A DNA stretch of 18,739 nt from an uncultured Oscillospiraceae bacterium (GTDB lineage: Bacteria > Bacillota_A > Clostridia > Oscillospirales > Oscillospiraceae): contig CALWWO010000163.1 in the NCBI GenBank assembly GCA_944385265.1, forward strand, positions 1 to 18,739, given 5' to 3'. The notes below the pieces were generated by a model. It was not told the origin of the DNA and did not search any database. It worked only from the letters and a program-made list of their open reading frames with translations. Each line of letters begins with the position of its first letter. Within the stretch, counting starts at the first letter, position 1. The translations under genes and the position numbers were made by a program. Shown in pieces: positions 1 to 8,046 of the stretch.

Positions 1-157
1 ATATTATCGGCATCAAAGTAAAATAAAGCACAAAAGAAAGATATATATACATCAGCGTATTGACAAGCAGTATCTCTTTGCCTCTAATTTTCCACTTCCT
101 GAAAAAAACAAAAGCATATAAGAACGCTAAAGCTGTGAAATCTATCAAGTATTTCAT
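1..157 (-). CDS. VanZ-like membrane protein, N-terminal part (runs off the left edge)
   Basis: An open frame starts at ATG 157 on the minus strand and stays open for 52 codons to the window edge, so the 3' end is missing. The ribosome site GAGGT sits about six bases upstream. The protein begins MKYLIDFTALAFLYAFVFF, a hydrophobic first segment, then a short basic loop (RKWKIRGK), then a second hydrophobic segment ending YFTLMPII. This layout, a basic loop between two helices and a Leu/Tyr-rich helix ending in T-L-x-P, is what I know from the N-terminus of VanZ-family proteins (some linked to teicoplanin resistance, most of unknown function). It lies 33 bases after the MBL-fold gene on the same strand, so it is probably the third gene of that operon. 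The family call rests on a short piece and is inference; another small polytopic membrane protein is possible. Confidence 0.6.
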   Translation of the reverse strand, partial: MKYLIDFTALAFLYAFVFFRKWKIRGKEILLVNTLMYIYLSFVLYFTLMPII

Positions 158-190
158 GGTACTACCTCACGAAAAAATTTATCACCCTTT

Positions 191-1075
191 TCAAGCTTTC
201 ACAATTCCGCGCCACAGCAGGCGGTTATCCTTGCACTCTATATCGACAAGACCGTTGTTTCTCATATACGACAGATATGAGCGCACGGTGCTGCCGATGA
301 GAAGATACTGGGAAACATTCATCTCAAGCCCATTGTGATCCATGACCTTTTTAAGTATATCCTCAAATCCGGTACCTGTGCACGCGCCGTGTATAAACTC
401 GATATTCTCTTCAACGCACGCGCGGTTCAGCTCGCAAAGCTCTTTTACATCCTCAAGCGCTGCGGAGTGCGACGGGATGAACATTTTCCCCTCAAACGTC
501 TTGATTTTCTCGATCGAATCGAGCGCGTTTTCGACGTTATACAGAAACTGCACACGGTGCTTTTGTATGATATTTTCACCAATAACGCTGTCACCGAGAA
601 ACCACACGCCGTCCGGCGTTTTAAGCGCGGCTCCCGTGAGCGAGTGCCCGGGTACAAGTGTCATCTCCAACCCGTCGGGAAGCATGTCCTGCGTCAAAAG
701 CTCGGCATTCGTTCCCTTTGCATAGAAAAATTTGCCGAGCATCTCCTTGCACGGAGAGCCGCCGTACAACAGGGACGCGTTCAATATCGTGTCGTGTACG
801 AGCGCGATATCCGTCTCCGGCGCGTATATCTTACAGCCGGTGCGCTTTTGCAGAAACTCGTTCCCGCCGATATGGTCGGCATGGGCGTGGGTATTTATTA
901 TAATTTTCAGCTCCCAGCCGTTTGCCTCCAGAATACGCAGTATCCTCCTGCCGTAATCCTTGTCGTTACCGGTGTCGATCACGCATACTCCGGTATCGTC
1001 TATCTTGTAAATCCCTATATTTGTCGGGCAGGAGATGTAATACGTCCTCTCGCCCGCCTGTATAAGCTCGTACAT
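191..1075 (-). CDS. MBL-fold metallo-hydrolase with C-terminal helical/winged-helix-like tail
   Basis: A 294-residue protein of the metallo-beta-lactamase superfamily. The zinc motif THAHADH is at residues 62-68 (His63, His65, Asp67, His68); further metal ligands expected for the fold are His144 in PGHS, Asp162 in FLGDS and His203 in PSHS. Members hydrolyse thioesters, lactones, phosphodiesters or glyoxalase-type substrates; nothing here fixes the substrate. Residues after about 235 have no MBL motif and look helical with a short beta hairpin, perhaps a small winged-helix tail. The start has a good AAGGGGAG site and is 13 bases after the cysteine desulfurase stop, so the two are co-transcribed. 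No signal peptide, so cytoplasmic. The fold assignment is firm and the specific reaction unknown. Confidence 0.9.
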   Translation of the reverse strand: MYELIQAGERTYYISCPTNIGIYKIDDTGVCVIDTGNDKDYGRRILRILEANGWELKIIINTHAHADHIGGNEFLQKRTGCKIYAPETDIALVHDTILNASLLYGGSPCKEMLGKFFYAKGTNAELLTQDMLPDGLEMTLVPGHSLTGAALKTPDGVWFLGDSVIGENIIQKHRVQFLYNVENALDSIEKIKTFEGKMFIPSHSAALEDVKELCELNRACVEENIEFIHGACTGTGFEDILKKVMDHNGLEMNVSQYLLIGSTVRSYLSYMRNNGLVDIECKDNRLLWRGIVKA

Positions 1076-1088
1076 ACTTAAACTCCCC

Positions 1089-2225
1089 TTACTTTACTCT
1101 TATAAGCCTATCCGCCGCCGCCTTCAGTTTGACGGCAAAATACTCCGCCTCTTCCATGGTGTTCATACGCGAAAAGCTCACCCTGATGGCTCCGTCTATC
1201 ACCTTGTTTGGAAGCTTCATCGCCTCCAACACGTGGCTGCGCCCGCCTTTTTTGCACGCCGAGCTTCTCGACACACATATGCCTTCCGTATCGAGGAAAT
1301 TCATCAGCACCTCGCTTTTGTATCCCGGCAGCGATATGCTCAGGATATGCGGCGCGTCTCCCGCGCCTATTGCGACAGCGTCCGGGATGAGCTCCAGCAC
1401 ACGGTTTTTCGTGTATTCGCGGAGCTTGCGCATATTCTCCACTGACTGCGGCATAAGCTCGATCCCTATTTTCGCAGCGGTGGCAAAGCCGACTATATTC
1501 GGAAGTCCCTCCGTGCCCGAACGGTGATTTTTCTCCTGCCCGCCGCCGAGGATAATCGGTGGAAAGCGCATGCCCTTTTTGATATAAAGCGCGCCGCAGC
1601 CCTTGGGTCCGTGTATTTTATGGCTGCTGAGCGTTATCAGATCCGCGCCAAGGGACTTGGCTGTAAACGGTATCTTGCAGAACGCCTGCACCGCGTCGGT
1701 ATGCAAAATAGCCTGCGATTTTTTCTTCCGCAGCTCCCGCGATATGGCGGCGATATCATTTACGGCGCCTGTCTCGTTGTTTACCAGCATGACCGATACT
1801 AAAACCGTATCGTCGCGCAGGGCATCCTTAAATTCCTCCATATCGATCCTGCCAGTGCTGTCCGTGCCGATATACGACACCGTATAGCCCATATGCTCCA
1901 GCTTTTCAGCCGATTTGAGCACAGCGTCATGCTCTACCGCCGTTGTGATTATATGCTTCCCGTGATGGCGTCTGAGTTCTGCTGAGCTAAACAACGCCCA
2001 GTTGTCCGCCTCCGTACCGCCCGATGTAAAAAATATTTCTTCCGGCATAGCGCCGATAGCCGCGGCTATCTCTTTTCGAGCGTCATCCAGCTCCGTCTTC
2101 GCCTGTCTGCCGAGCCGGTGCATGGACGACGGATTCCCGTATTCCTCCGTCATCATCCTCATCACGGCTTTCGCCGCCTCGTCGCACACCTTTGTGGTTG
2201 CGGAATTATCAAAGTATACTGTCAT
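1089..2225 (-). CDS. cysteine desulfurase, NifS/IscS family (PLP enzyme)
   Basis: The product takes sulfur from L-cysteine as an enzyme persulfide for Fe-S clusters or tRNA thiolation, releasing alanine. The chosen start, MTVYFDNSATTKV, has GGAG six bases upstream; an in-frame ATG at 2264 would add 13 residues unlike the family and has no ribosome site. In the 378-residue product the PLP-binding lysine is in SSHKIHGPKG (Lys203), the cofactor aspartate is in HTDAVQ (Asp177) and the catalytic cysteine is in SRSSACKKGG (Cys324). The length is normal for the family. No IscU or IscR partner is next to it; instead it leads an operon with the MBL hydrolase. Clostridia often carry several paralogues, so I give no gene symbol. 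It is transcribed away from mtaB, a tRNA-modifying Fe-S enzyme, across the shared intergenic region. Confidence 0.95.
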   Translation of the reverse strand: MTVYFDNSATTKVCDEAAKAVMRMMTEEYGNPSSMHRLGRQAKTELDDARKEIAAAIGAMPEEIFFTSGGTEADNWALFSSAELRRHHGKHIITTAVEHDAVLKSAEKLEHMGYTVSYIGTDSTGRIDMEEFKDALRDDTVLVSVMLVNNETGAVNDIAAISRELRKKKSQAILHTDAVQAFCKIPFTAKSLGADLITLSSHKIHGPKGCGALYIKKGMRFPPIILGGGQEKNHRSGTEGLPNIVGFATAAKIGIELMPQSVENMRKLREYTKNRVLELIPDAVAIGAGDAPHILSISLPGYKSEVLMNFLDTEGICVSRSSACKKGGRSHVLEAMKLPNKVIDGAIRVSFSRMNTMEEAEYFAVKLKAAADRLIRVK

Positions 2226-2439
2226 CTTTTTCTCCGTTTGCACTTTTAAAGTAAATTTATTCATGGTAGAATATCATAAAAAGCAGGTCTTTACGATATA
2301 ATTTGCCACATGTGGTTTTGCGGAGCATTTCGCCCCGCCGCATTATTCAAAACAGGCGGCATATGCGAAAATATCCGCTATTTGATTATCATATCATACC
2401 AACCAGTATGATACAATGTACCGTCTTTTCCGGCTTTAT

Positions 2440-2467
2440 TTCGCGCAAAAGTAAACCTTTGCGCGAA
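2440..2467. repeat. inverted repeat, 10-bp arms, 8-base loop
   Basis: TTCGCGCAAA at 2440-2449 pairs perfectly with TTTGCGCGAA at 2458-2467 across an 8-base loop. There is no T-run on either side, so it does not look like a plain terminator. Confidence 0.7.
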
Positions 2468-2523
2468 CTCTTTGCATCGCGCTGTACGCACTCATTTCAT
2501 TCGCGCGCTGGCGCGATGATAAG

Positions 2524-2558
2524 TATTTTTCGTCCGGCGCATGTCCGTACGAAAAATA
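2524..2558. repeat. inverted repeat, 10-bp arms, 15-base loop
   Basis: TATTTTTCGT at 2524-2533 pairs perfectly with ACGAAAAATA at 2549-2558. The loop of 15 bases is GC-rich. The role is unknown. Confidence 0.65.
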
Positions 2559-2613
2559 GATTACATTTCCGGCTGCCGCTGTATGCGGCGCGGAAAATGG
2601 CTTAAATTTCAAA

Positions 2614-2642
2614 ATATAATATCCGCACAGCGGATATTATAT
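2614..2642. repeat. perfect 13-bp inverted repeat just upstream of mtaB
   Basis: ATATAATATCCGC at 2614-2626 is followed by a three-base loop ACA and its exact reverse complement at 2630-2642. It ends 36 bases before the mtaB ATG. It could be an operator, a leader hairpin that affects mtaB expression, or a cruciform-forming site. There is no T-run for a classical terminator. Confidence 0.8.
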
Positions 2643-2678
2643 CATCTGTCTTACCGTCATTACAAGAGGATACTAAAC

Positions 2679-3968
2679 ATGAAATTTCACATACATACGC
2701 TAGGCTGTAAGGTAAATCAGTATGAGAGCCAGGCTCTTGAAACTCTTCTTACCGAGCGCGGACATAAAATCGCCGGCGAAAGCGAGGATTGCGACGTCAT
2801 CATCATAAACACCTGCTCCGTCACGGCGGAGAGCGACAGGAAATCCCGTCAGGCAGTGCGAAAATTTCGTAAGCAATATCCCGACGCCGTCGTCGCAGTG
2901 TGCGGCTGCTTTTCTCAAATAAGTCCGGACGCTGCCGAACAGCTCGGCGCAGAGCTTGTCGCCGGCAGCGGAGACAGGCTGGCTTTTCTGGACGAAATCG
3001 AGCGCGTATATAACGAAAAAATCAAGATACGCAGCGTGGACGAAGCTCTGCGCCGCCGGAACTTTGAGCGGCTCCCGCCCGGCAATCTGTCAGGCAGGAC
3101 GCGCGCCATGCTGAAAATACAGGACGGCTGCTCGAATTTCTGCTCATACTGCATCATACCGTATTCAAGAGGTCCGTCGCGCTCGCTTCCACCCGACACA
3201 GCTGCGGAATATGCCGAAGCGCTCTGCGCCGAAGGGTACAAAGAATTTATAATCACAGGCATCGAGATCGCCTCTTACGGCAGAGACCTCTCGCCCAAGC
3301 GCACGCTTGCAGACGTCATTTGCGCGATAGCGGATAACGCGCCCGGCGTGCGGCTGCGTATCGGCTCACTTGAGCCGCGCGTCATAACCGAGGAATTTTG
3401 CGAGCGCGCCGCCGGGATCCGCGATATCTGCCCGCACTTTCATCTGTCGCTGCAAAGCGGCTGCGACGAGACGCTGTCACGTATGCGCAGACGGTACGAT
3501 ACAGCCAGGTTTTACGAATCTGTGGTGCTTCTCCGCCGGTATTTCCCCGGCTGCGCTATCGGCGCCGATCTGATAACCGGTTTTCCGGACGAGACGGATA
3601 AAGAGTTTTGCAAAACTCTCGCCTTTATCGAAAAATGCAATTTTTCATTCATGCATATATTCCCGTATTCCGAACGCCCCGGAACGGCCGCTGCCGCAAT
3701 GCTGGGAAGCGTTCCGAAAAGCGTTCGAAAAGAGCGCGCGGCTAAAGCGTCTGAAATAGCGGGACGTATGGAAAAAGAATACTTAAGGTCATGCATAGGC
3801 TCTGTTGAAGAGGTGTTGTTTGAACAGGAAAAAGACGGCTTTTTCCATGGGCACGCAAAAAATTACTGTGAAGTCGCCGTAAAGGGCGAGGGGCTTCATA
3901 ACGAAGTGAGGCGCGTTCTTATAACCAACGAAAAAAACGGCGTGCTTTTTGGCGATATACTATTGTGA
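2679..3968 (+). CDS. mtaB: tRNA (N6-threonylcarbamoyladenosine-37-C2) methylthiotransferase MtaB
   Basis: A radical-SAM enzyme that turns t6A37 into ms2t6A37 in tRNAs reading ANN codons. The start MKFHIHTLGCKVNQYES has AGAGGA eight bases upstream; the frame stays open 46 codons further up through the hairpin region, but that extension is unlike the family. In this 429-residue form the first cluster uses Cys10 (LGCKVNQ), Cys46 (INTCSV) and Cys75 (AVCGC), the UPF0004 domain. The radical-SAM motif CxxxCxxC is Cys151, Cys155 and Cys158 in DGCSNFCSYCIIPYSRG. The last ~55 residues form a TRAM-like domain. LGCKVNQ rather than LGCQMN and the overall sequence place it with MtaB (YqeV), not MiaB or RimO. 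It stands 62 bases ahead of the SerA-type gene with no terminator between, so read-through is possible. Confidence 0.95.
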   Translation: MKFHIHTLGCKVNQYESQALETLLTERGHKIAGESEDCDVIIINTCSVTAESDRKSRQAVRKFRKQYPDAVVAVCGCFSQISPDAAEQLGAELVAGSGDRLAFLDEIERVYNEKIKIRSVDEALRRRNFERLPPGNLSGRTRAMLKIQDGCSNFCSYCIIPYSRGPSRSLPPDTAAEYAEALCAEGYKEFIITGIEIASYGRDLSPKRTLADVICAIADNAPGVRLRIGSLEPRVITEEFCERAAGIRDICPHFHLSLQSGCDETLSRMRRRYDTARFYESVVLLRRYFPGCAIGADLITGFPDETDKEFCKTLAFIEKCNFSFMHIFPYSERPGTAAAAMLGSVPKSVRKERAAKASEIAGRMEKEYLRSCIGSVEEVLFEQEKDGFFHGHAKNYCEVAVKGEGLHNEVRRVLITNEKNGVLFGDILL

Positions 3969-4030
3969 TTTCGCGGAAAATTTATTATAATAAAGTACTA
4001 AACTAAAAAATATATAAAGAGGGGTCTAAA

Positions 4031-5197
4031 ATGTACAACATTAAAACGCTCAACAATATCGCGCAGATCGGACTTGACGTGTTTGATCCGGCAAAATACA
4101 GCATTTCTGCCGAATGCGAAAATCCCGACGCAATCATCGTGCGCTCCGCTAAAATGCACGACTACAATTTCAATCCGGAGCTTTTGTGCATCGCGAGAGC
4201 CGGCGCCGGCACGAACAATATCCCGTCTGACAAATGCGCGGAAAACGGCATCGTAGTATTTAACAGCCCCGGCGCGAATTCCGAGGCCGTCAAGGAGCTT
4301 GCCCTGTGCGCTATGCTGATGGCGTCACGCGATGTTTACGGCGGTATTAATTGGGTCAAATCGATCGCCGATAAAGGCGATGAGGTGGCTGCCCTCGTCG
4401 AAAAAGGAAAAAGCGCTTTCGTCGGACCCGAAATCATGGGAAAATCCGTCGGCGTTATCGGGCTCGGCGCCGTCGGCGCAAAGCTGGCTGACGCAGCCGT
4501 CAGTCTCGGCATGAAGGTCTACGGCTATGATCCGTACATCTCCGTCGACGTGGCATGGAAGCTCAATCCGGCGATAATCAAGACGGATGACGTTGAGACC
4601 ATATATAAAACCTGCGACTACATCTCCATTCATATACCGTATATGAAATCCACACATCATTTTATCGACAAAGCCGCTCTCGATATCATGAAGGACGGCG
4701 TCCGCATCATCAACCTCGCGAGAGGCGAGCTTGTCTCTGACGATGATATGATGGAAGCTATCGCCGCAGGCAGAGTCGCTAAATACGTCACAGATTTTCC
4801 GAACGGCAAAACCGCCTTGGCAGACGGCGTTATCCCTCTTCCACACCTCGGCGCATCTACTCCGGAGAGCGAGGACAACTGCGCAATCATGGCAGCGCAC
4901 GAGATCATAGATTATGTTGAAAACGGCAACATCTTGAATTCTGTCAATATGCCGCGCGCCTCTATGGCAAAGAGCGGTGAAAAGCGTCTGTGCGTCATTT
5001 ACAAAAATGCGGCGGAGCTTTCAGCTCAGTTTACTGCAAAAATAGCGGAGCTCGGCGCTTCCACGGCGAATATGATGACCGCCGTGACAAGAGACGGTGC
5101 TATCGCCTACACGATGATAGATATAAACGGCAATACGGAAGGGCTTGCAGACGCCGTATCGGCGCTTGACGGCGTTATCAGAGCGAGAGTTATATAA
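4031..5197 (+). CDS. serA: D-3-phosphoglycerate dehydrogenase-type 2-hydroxyacid dehydrogenase with C-terminal ACT-like domain
   Basis: Expected to oxidise 3-phosphoglycerate with NAD+ to phosphohydroxypyruvate, the first step of serine synthesis. At 388 residues it is the short form. The substrate-binding domain starts with RSAKMHDYNF and RAGAGTNNIP; the NAD-binding GLGAVG is at residues 144-149 with an acidic residue after (YGYDPY); the catalytic arginine is in NLARGE (Arg231) and the histidine in LPHLGAS (His272). From about residue 317 to the end is an ACT-like regulatory domain. The glutamate usually found between Arg and His (DVFxxEP) is not visible: the stretch reads TDFPNGKTALADGVIP. 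I recall this in related short PGDHs, but it leaves some doubt about the exact substrate. No serC lies beside it. Ribosome site AGAGGGG is 7 bases upstream; it heads a five-gene same-strand run. Confidence 0.88.
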   Translation: MYNIKTLNNIAQIGLDVFDPAKYSISAECENPDAIIVRSAKMHDYNFNPELLCIARAGAGTNNIPSDKCAENGIVVFNSPGANSEAVKELALCAMLMASRDVYGGINWVKSIADKGDEVAALVEKGKSAFVGPEIMGKSVGVIGLGAVGAKLADAAVSLGMKVYGYDPYISVDVAWKLNPAIIKTDDVETIYKTCDYISIHIPYMKSTHHFIDKAALDIMKDGVRIINLARGELVSDDDMMEAIAAGRVAKYVTDFPNGKTALADGVIPLPHLGASTPESEDNCAIMAAHEIIDYVENGNILNSVNMPRASMAKSGEKRLCVIYKNAAELSAQFTAKIAELGASTANMMTAVTRDGAIAYTMIDINGNTEGLADAVSALDGVIRARVI

Positions 5198-5239
5198 GCC
5201 GCCCATCCAGTTAAAATTTTATCAGGGAGGCGAAGCTCA

Positions 5240-6130
5240 ATGAGCAAAAAAATCCTGCTTATCGTCAATCCGGCGTCCGGTAAAGGACAGGCGAAATCCG
5301 CTTTATACGACATAGTATCCACGCTTTGTGCGGAGGGAAATCCCGTCACTGTGATGATGACGACAAAGCACGGTGACGCCACTGTTTTTGCAAAAGAATA
5401 TGCAAAAGGGTATGATATCGTTTCATGCGTCGGCGGCGACGGCACATTGAGCGAGGTCGTCTGCGGTCTTATGCAGGTCGACTCTCCGCCTCCAATAGGC
5501 TATGTGCCGCTCGGCAGTACGAATGACATGGCTGCGACGCTTAAAATCCCGAGAATGCCGCTTCAAGCAGCAGAGGCGATAATAAACGGCACCCCTTTTA
5601 CGATAGACGTCGGTAAATTGAGCGATACATTTTTCACATATGTTGCCGCTTTCGGCGCTTTTACTGATGTTCCTTATACAACGCCGCAGGAATCAAAAAA
5701 CGCGCTTGGTCCGCTCGCATATCTTATTGAAGGCGTCACGCGTCTAACAAAGCTGCCAAAGCACCACGCTATCGTCACATATGACGGCGGGGTTATAGAA
5801 GGCGATTTCATTTACGGAGGCGTAAGCAATTCTACCTCGGTCGCCGGATTTGTGAAGCTCACGAAGAAAAACGTCGGTCTTGACGACGGGCTTTTTGAAG
5901 TTCTCCTCATAAGAGCTCCCGCACGCCTGTCAGAATTTAACCAGATAATATCGGACATAACAACTCAGAATTATTCTCACAAATCGGTGTCGTTCTTCCG
6001 CACAAAACATGTGCGCTTCGAGTTCGATGAGTTTGTCCCATGGACGTGCGACGGTGAAGACGGCGGCGAACACCGCATCGCTGAGGCGTCAAACATCAAA
6101 GGGGCGGTTCAGATAATAACTTGGGAGTAG
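5240..6130 (+). CDS. diacylglycerol kinase / YegS-BmrU family lipid kinase
   Basis: A soluble kinase expected to phosphorylate a lipid such as diacylglycerol with ATP at the inner membrane face. The 296 residues show the family marks in order: IVNPASGKG (residues 8-16), VGGDGTLSEVV (64-74, the nucleotide-binding GGDGT) and PLGSTNDMA (90-98). The C-terminal half is the beta-sandwich domain, including the D-D-G-L stretch KKNVGLDDGLFEVLLIR and a CDGE loop near the end. The length is typical. Ribosome site AGGGAGG is 9 bases before ATG. It lies 42 bases after the SerA-type gene and 6 before the YmdB-type gene, so co-transcription is likely. The lipid specificity (DgkB versus other) cannot be read from the sequence. 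Confidence 0.92.
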   Translation: MSKKILLIVNPASGKGQAKSALYDIVSTLCAEGNPVTVMMTTKHGDATVFAKEYAKGYDIVSCVGGDGTLSEVVCGLMQVDSPPPIGYVPLGSTNDMAATLKIPRMPLQAAEAIINGTPFTIDVGKLSDTFFTYVAAFGAFTDVPYTTPQESKNALGPLAYLIEGVTRLTKLPKHHAIVTYDGGVIEGDFIYGGVSNSTSVAGFVKLTKKNVGLDDGLFEVLLIRAPARLSEFNQIISDITTQNYSHKSVSFFRTKHVRFEFDEFVPWTCDGEDGGEHRIAEASNIKGAVQIITWE

Positions 6131-6136
6131 AGCGGC

Positions 6137-6913
6137 ATGAGCATCGTTAACATTTTGGCTGTCGGCGACGTTGTTGGCAGTCCGGGGATAGAATTTCTTG
6201 AAAAGCATCTCCGCAGCTTCAAAAAATTAAACAATATCGCTTTTACCGTTGTAAATGGGGAAAACGCCGCCGTGACCGGTATAACGCCCAATCAGGCGGA
6301 GCGTATCTTCTCCGCCGGTGCGGACGTAATAACACTTGGCAATCACGTGTTTGCTAAAGACGCTATTTCAAATTATCTGGACGATTGCCGGTATATCCTG
6401 CGTCCGTCAAACCTCGCGCCGCAAAACGCCGGTCGCGGATGGGGCGTGTTTGAAGCATCTTTCGGCAATGTGTGCGTTATCAATCTCATCGGTCGCCTCA
6501 ATATGGATATCGGTCCCGATAATCCGTTTTTTGAAGCAGACAAGATACTCAAAAAAAATCAAGCTGCCGTTACGCTCGTGGATTTCCACGCCGAAGCTAC
6601 GAGCGAGCGGCTCGCTATGGGATATTATCTCGATGGACGCGTATCCGCAGTATGGGGCACGCATACTCATGTGCAGACATCGGACGCCGGTATCTTACCG
6701 CGCGGCACCGGCTTTATAAGCGATACCGGTATGACCGGCGCCGCCGTATCTATTCTGGGGATCGAGCCGGAGCAGTCCGTCTCCCTGTTTTTAGGCAATC
6801 CAAAAAGCCGCTACACTCCGGCTAAAGGCGCTGCAAAAATGGAGTGTACGGTTTTCGGTATAGATACAGCTACCGGTCTCTGCGTCAATGCAGAGGCTTT
6901 TCGCATTATTTAA
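6137..6913 (+). CDS. ymdB: YmdB-type (TIGR00282-like) metallophosphoesterase
   Basis: A 258-residue phosphodiesterase of the YmdB/DR1281 type, known from Bacillus as a 2',3'-cyclic nucleotide phosphodiesterase that affects biofilm and sporulation decisions. Metal ligands are visible: Asp11 (GDVVGSPG), Glu42-Asn43 (NGENAA), Asn69-His70 (LGNH), His151 (VDFHAEATSE), and His176 and His178 (WGTHTHVQT). The final SDTGMTGA and SVSLFLGNP stretches are typical of the family. GNHVFAKD replaces the common GNHTWD without losing a ligand. ymdB usually sits near rny in Bacillus; here it is between a lipid kinase and a DNA-repair pair. The start is 6 bases after the kinase stop. Confidence 0.93.
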   Translation: MSIVNILAVGDVVGSPGIEFLEKHLRSFKKLNNIAFTVVNGENAAVTGITPNQAERIFSAGADVITLGNHVFAKDAISNYLDDCRYILRPSNLAPQNAGRGWGVFEASFGNVCVINLIGRLNMDIGPDNPFFEADKILKKNQAAVTLVDFHAEATSERLAMGYYLDGRVSAVWGTHTHVQTSDAGILPRGTGFISDTGMTGAAVSILGIEPEQSVSLFLGNPKSRYTPAKGAAKMECTVFGIDTATGLCVNAEAFRII

Positions 6914-6960
6914 TCATCTGCGTATTTTGCAGACATCATTCAGATAAAGAGGTGATTTTT

Positions 6961-8046
6961 TTGGCTGTCAAGATCCTTCACGCCGCAGATTTCCATATGG
7001 ACTCCCCGTTTAACGGTCTTCCGGAGGAAAAAGCGCGTATCCGCAGAAAAGAACAGCGAAAAATTTTTGAAAAGCTCGCCGATATCTGTGAGAAGGAGGA
7101 CGTTCAGCTTCTGCTGCTGCCGGGCGATTTGTTCGATTCTAATCTCGCATACCGTGAAACTGTCGATACCGTGTCCGACGTCCTCTCAAAAATACAGGCA
7201 GAGATTTTCATCGCGCCTGGAAATCACGATTACCTGTGCCCTAAATCTCCATACAATATGATCGATCTGCCTGAAAATGTACACATATTCTCATCCCCCT
7301 CGATCAGGTGCGTCGAGCTTCCGAAGCTCGGGTGCAGAGTCTGGGGCGCGGGATTTACCTCGTCGCGCAGCGGTCCGCTTCTCACCGGCTTCAATGCCGG
7401 ACCGTTGCAAATGATCGACATCATGGTCCTGCACGGCGATACGCTCGGCGGTCCGTATGATCCGATAACGCCTATCGAGATCTCCGATTCGGGGCTTGAT
7501 TATCTGGCTCTCGGTCATGTGCACAGCTTTGACGGCTTCCACAAATCCGGCAAAACCGTTTACGCATACTGCGGCTGCCCTGAAGGGCGTGGTTTTGACG
7601 AAACGGGCAAAAAGGGATACATAATAGGAACGGTCGATAAAGAAAAATGCGACTTGCGGTTTGAGCCGATGAACGGGCGCGAATACAGGATAGAGACGCT
7701 TGACCTCACCGGTAAAAGCGACGTTTATGACACAGTTTCAAAACTAGCCTCGGCAGGCGGAGAGATATGCCGCATAGTGCTCACCGGTGAATATGACGGC
7801 GAGATCGACACGGCGGCGCTTCAGCATATGCTCGAAGACAGGTTTTTCCACACCGAGATTAAGATAGAGACGAGACCGAGCCGCGATATATGGAGCGAAG
7901 CAGAGGACGACACTCTTAAAGGTCTTTTCATCCGCCGTATGCGCGCAAAGTACGACGCTGCCGTAAGCGACGATGAAAAAAAGCAGATATTCTCAGCGCT
8001 GCAATTCGGCATAGGCGCTTTGGAAAACAGAGAGGAGTGGCGCTGA
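6961..8046 (+). CDS. SbcD/YhaO-like DNA metallophosphoesterase (nuclease subunit)
   Basis: Predicted nuclease partner of the ATPase encoded next, acting on DNA ends or structures. I start it at TTG 6961, which follows AAAGAGGTGA at a 5-base spacing and gives M-AVKILHAADFHMDSPF, where family members begin; the open frame extends upstream but overlaps ymdB. In the 361-residue form the Mre11-type motifs are Asp10/His12 (ADFHMD), Asp56 (PGDLFD), Asn88-His89-Asp90 (GNHD), His158 (LHGD) and His186/His188 (GHVH). The remaining third is the capping domain. Its stop overlaps the next start as TGATG, so the two proteins are translationally coupled. The pair resembles Bacillus YhaO-YhaN more than E. coli SbcD-SbcC. 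Confidence 0.9.
   Translation: MAVKILHAADFHMDSPFNGLPEEKARIRRKEQRKIFEKLADICEKEDVQLLLLPGDLFDSNLAYRETVDTVSDVLSKIQAEIFIAPGNHDYLCPKSPYNMIDLPENVHIFSSPSIRCVELPKLGCRVWGAGFTSSRSGPLLTGFNAGPLQMIDIMVLHGDTLGGPYDPITPIEISDSGLDYLALGHVHSFDGFHKSGKTVYAYCGCPEGRGFDETGKKGYIIGTVDKEKCDLRFEPMNGREYRIETLDLTGKSDVYDTVSKLASAGGEICRIVLTGEYDGEIDTAALQHMLEDRFFHTEIKIETRPSRDIWSEAEDDTLKGLFIRRMRAKYDAAVSDDEKKQIFSALQFGIGALENREEWR

Larger units (their letters stand above)
2226..2678. other. divergent intergenic region rich in inverted repeats, no gene seen
   Basis: The 453 bases between the divergent cysteine desulfurase and mtaB starts hold no convincing ORF. They contain a run of inverted repeats: a self-complementary CCACATGTGG at 2306-2315; arms of 8 at 2392-2399 and 2406-2413; arms of 10 at 2440-2449 and 2458-2467; arms of 10 at 2524-2533 and 2549-2558; and arms of 13 at 2614-2626 and 2630-2642. 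Promoters for both genes should lie here, but I could not fix a good -35/-10 pair for either. Confidence 0.7.

Noticed and set aside
335..1081. 248-codon plus-strand ORF opposite the MBL hydrolase gene
   Set aside because: It is antisense to a gene with a complete metal motif and shows no motif or ribosome site of its own.
2226..2264. 13-codon N-terminal extension of the cysteine desulfurase
   Set aside because: No ribosome site upstream of ATG 2264, while ATG 2225 has GGAG at the right distance and gives the family N-terminus.
2541..2678. 46-codon N-terminal extension of mtaB
   Set aside because: It reads through the palindromic region, has no family similarity, and the internal ATG has a good ribosome site.
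3969..4030. Riboswitch or T-box before the SerA-type gene
   Set aside because: The 62-base gap is too short and has no structure beyond A/T-rich sequence.
4325..4900. 191-codon minus-strand ORF inside the SerA-type gene
   Set aside because: Antisense shadow of a well-supported enzyme, with no family resemblance.
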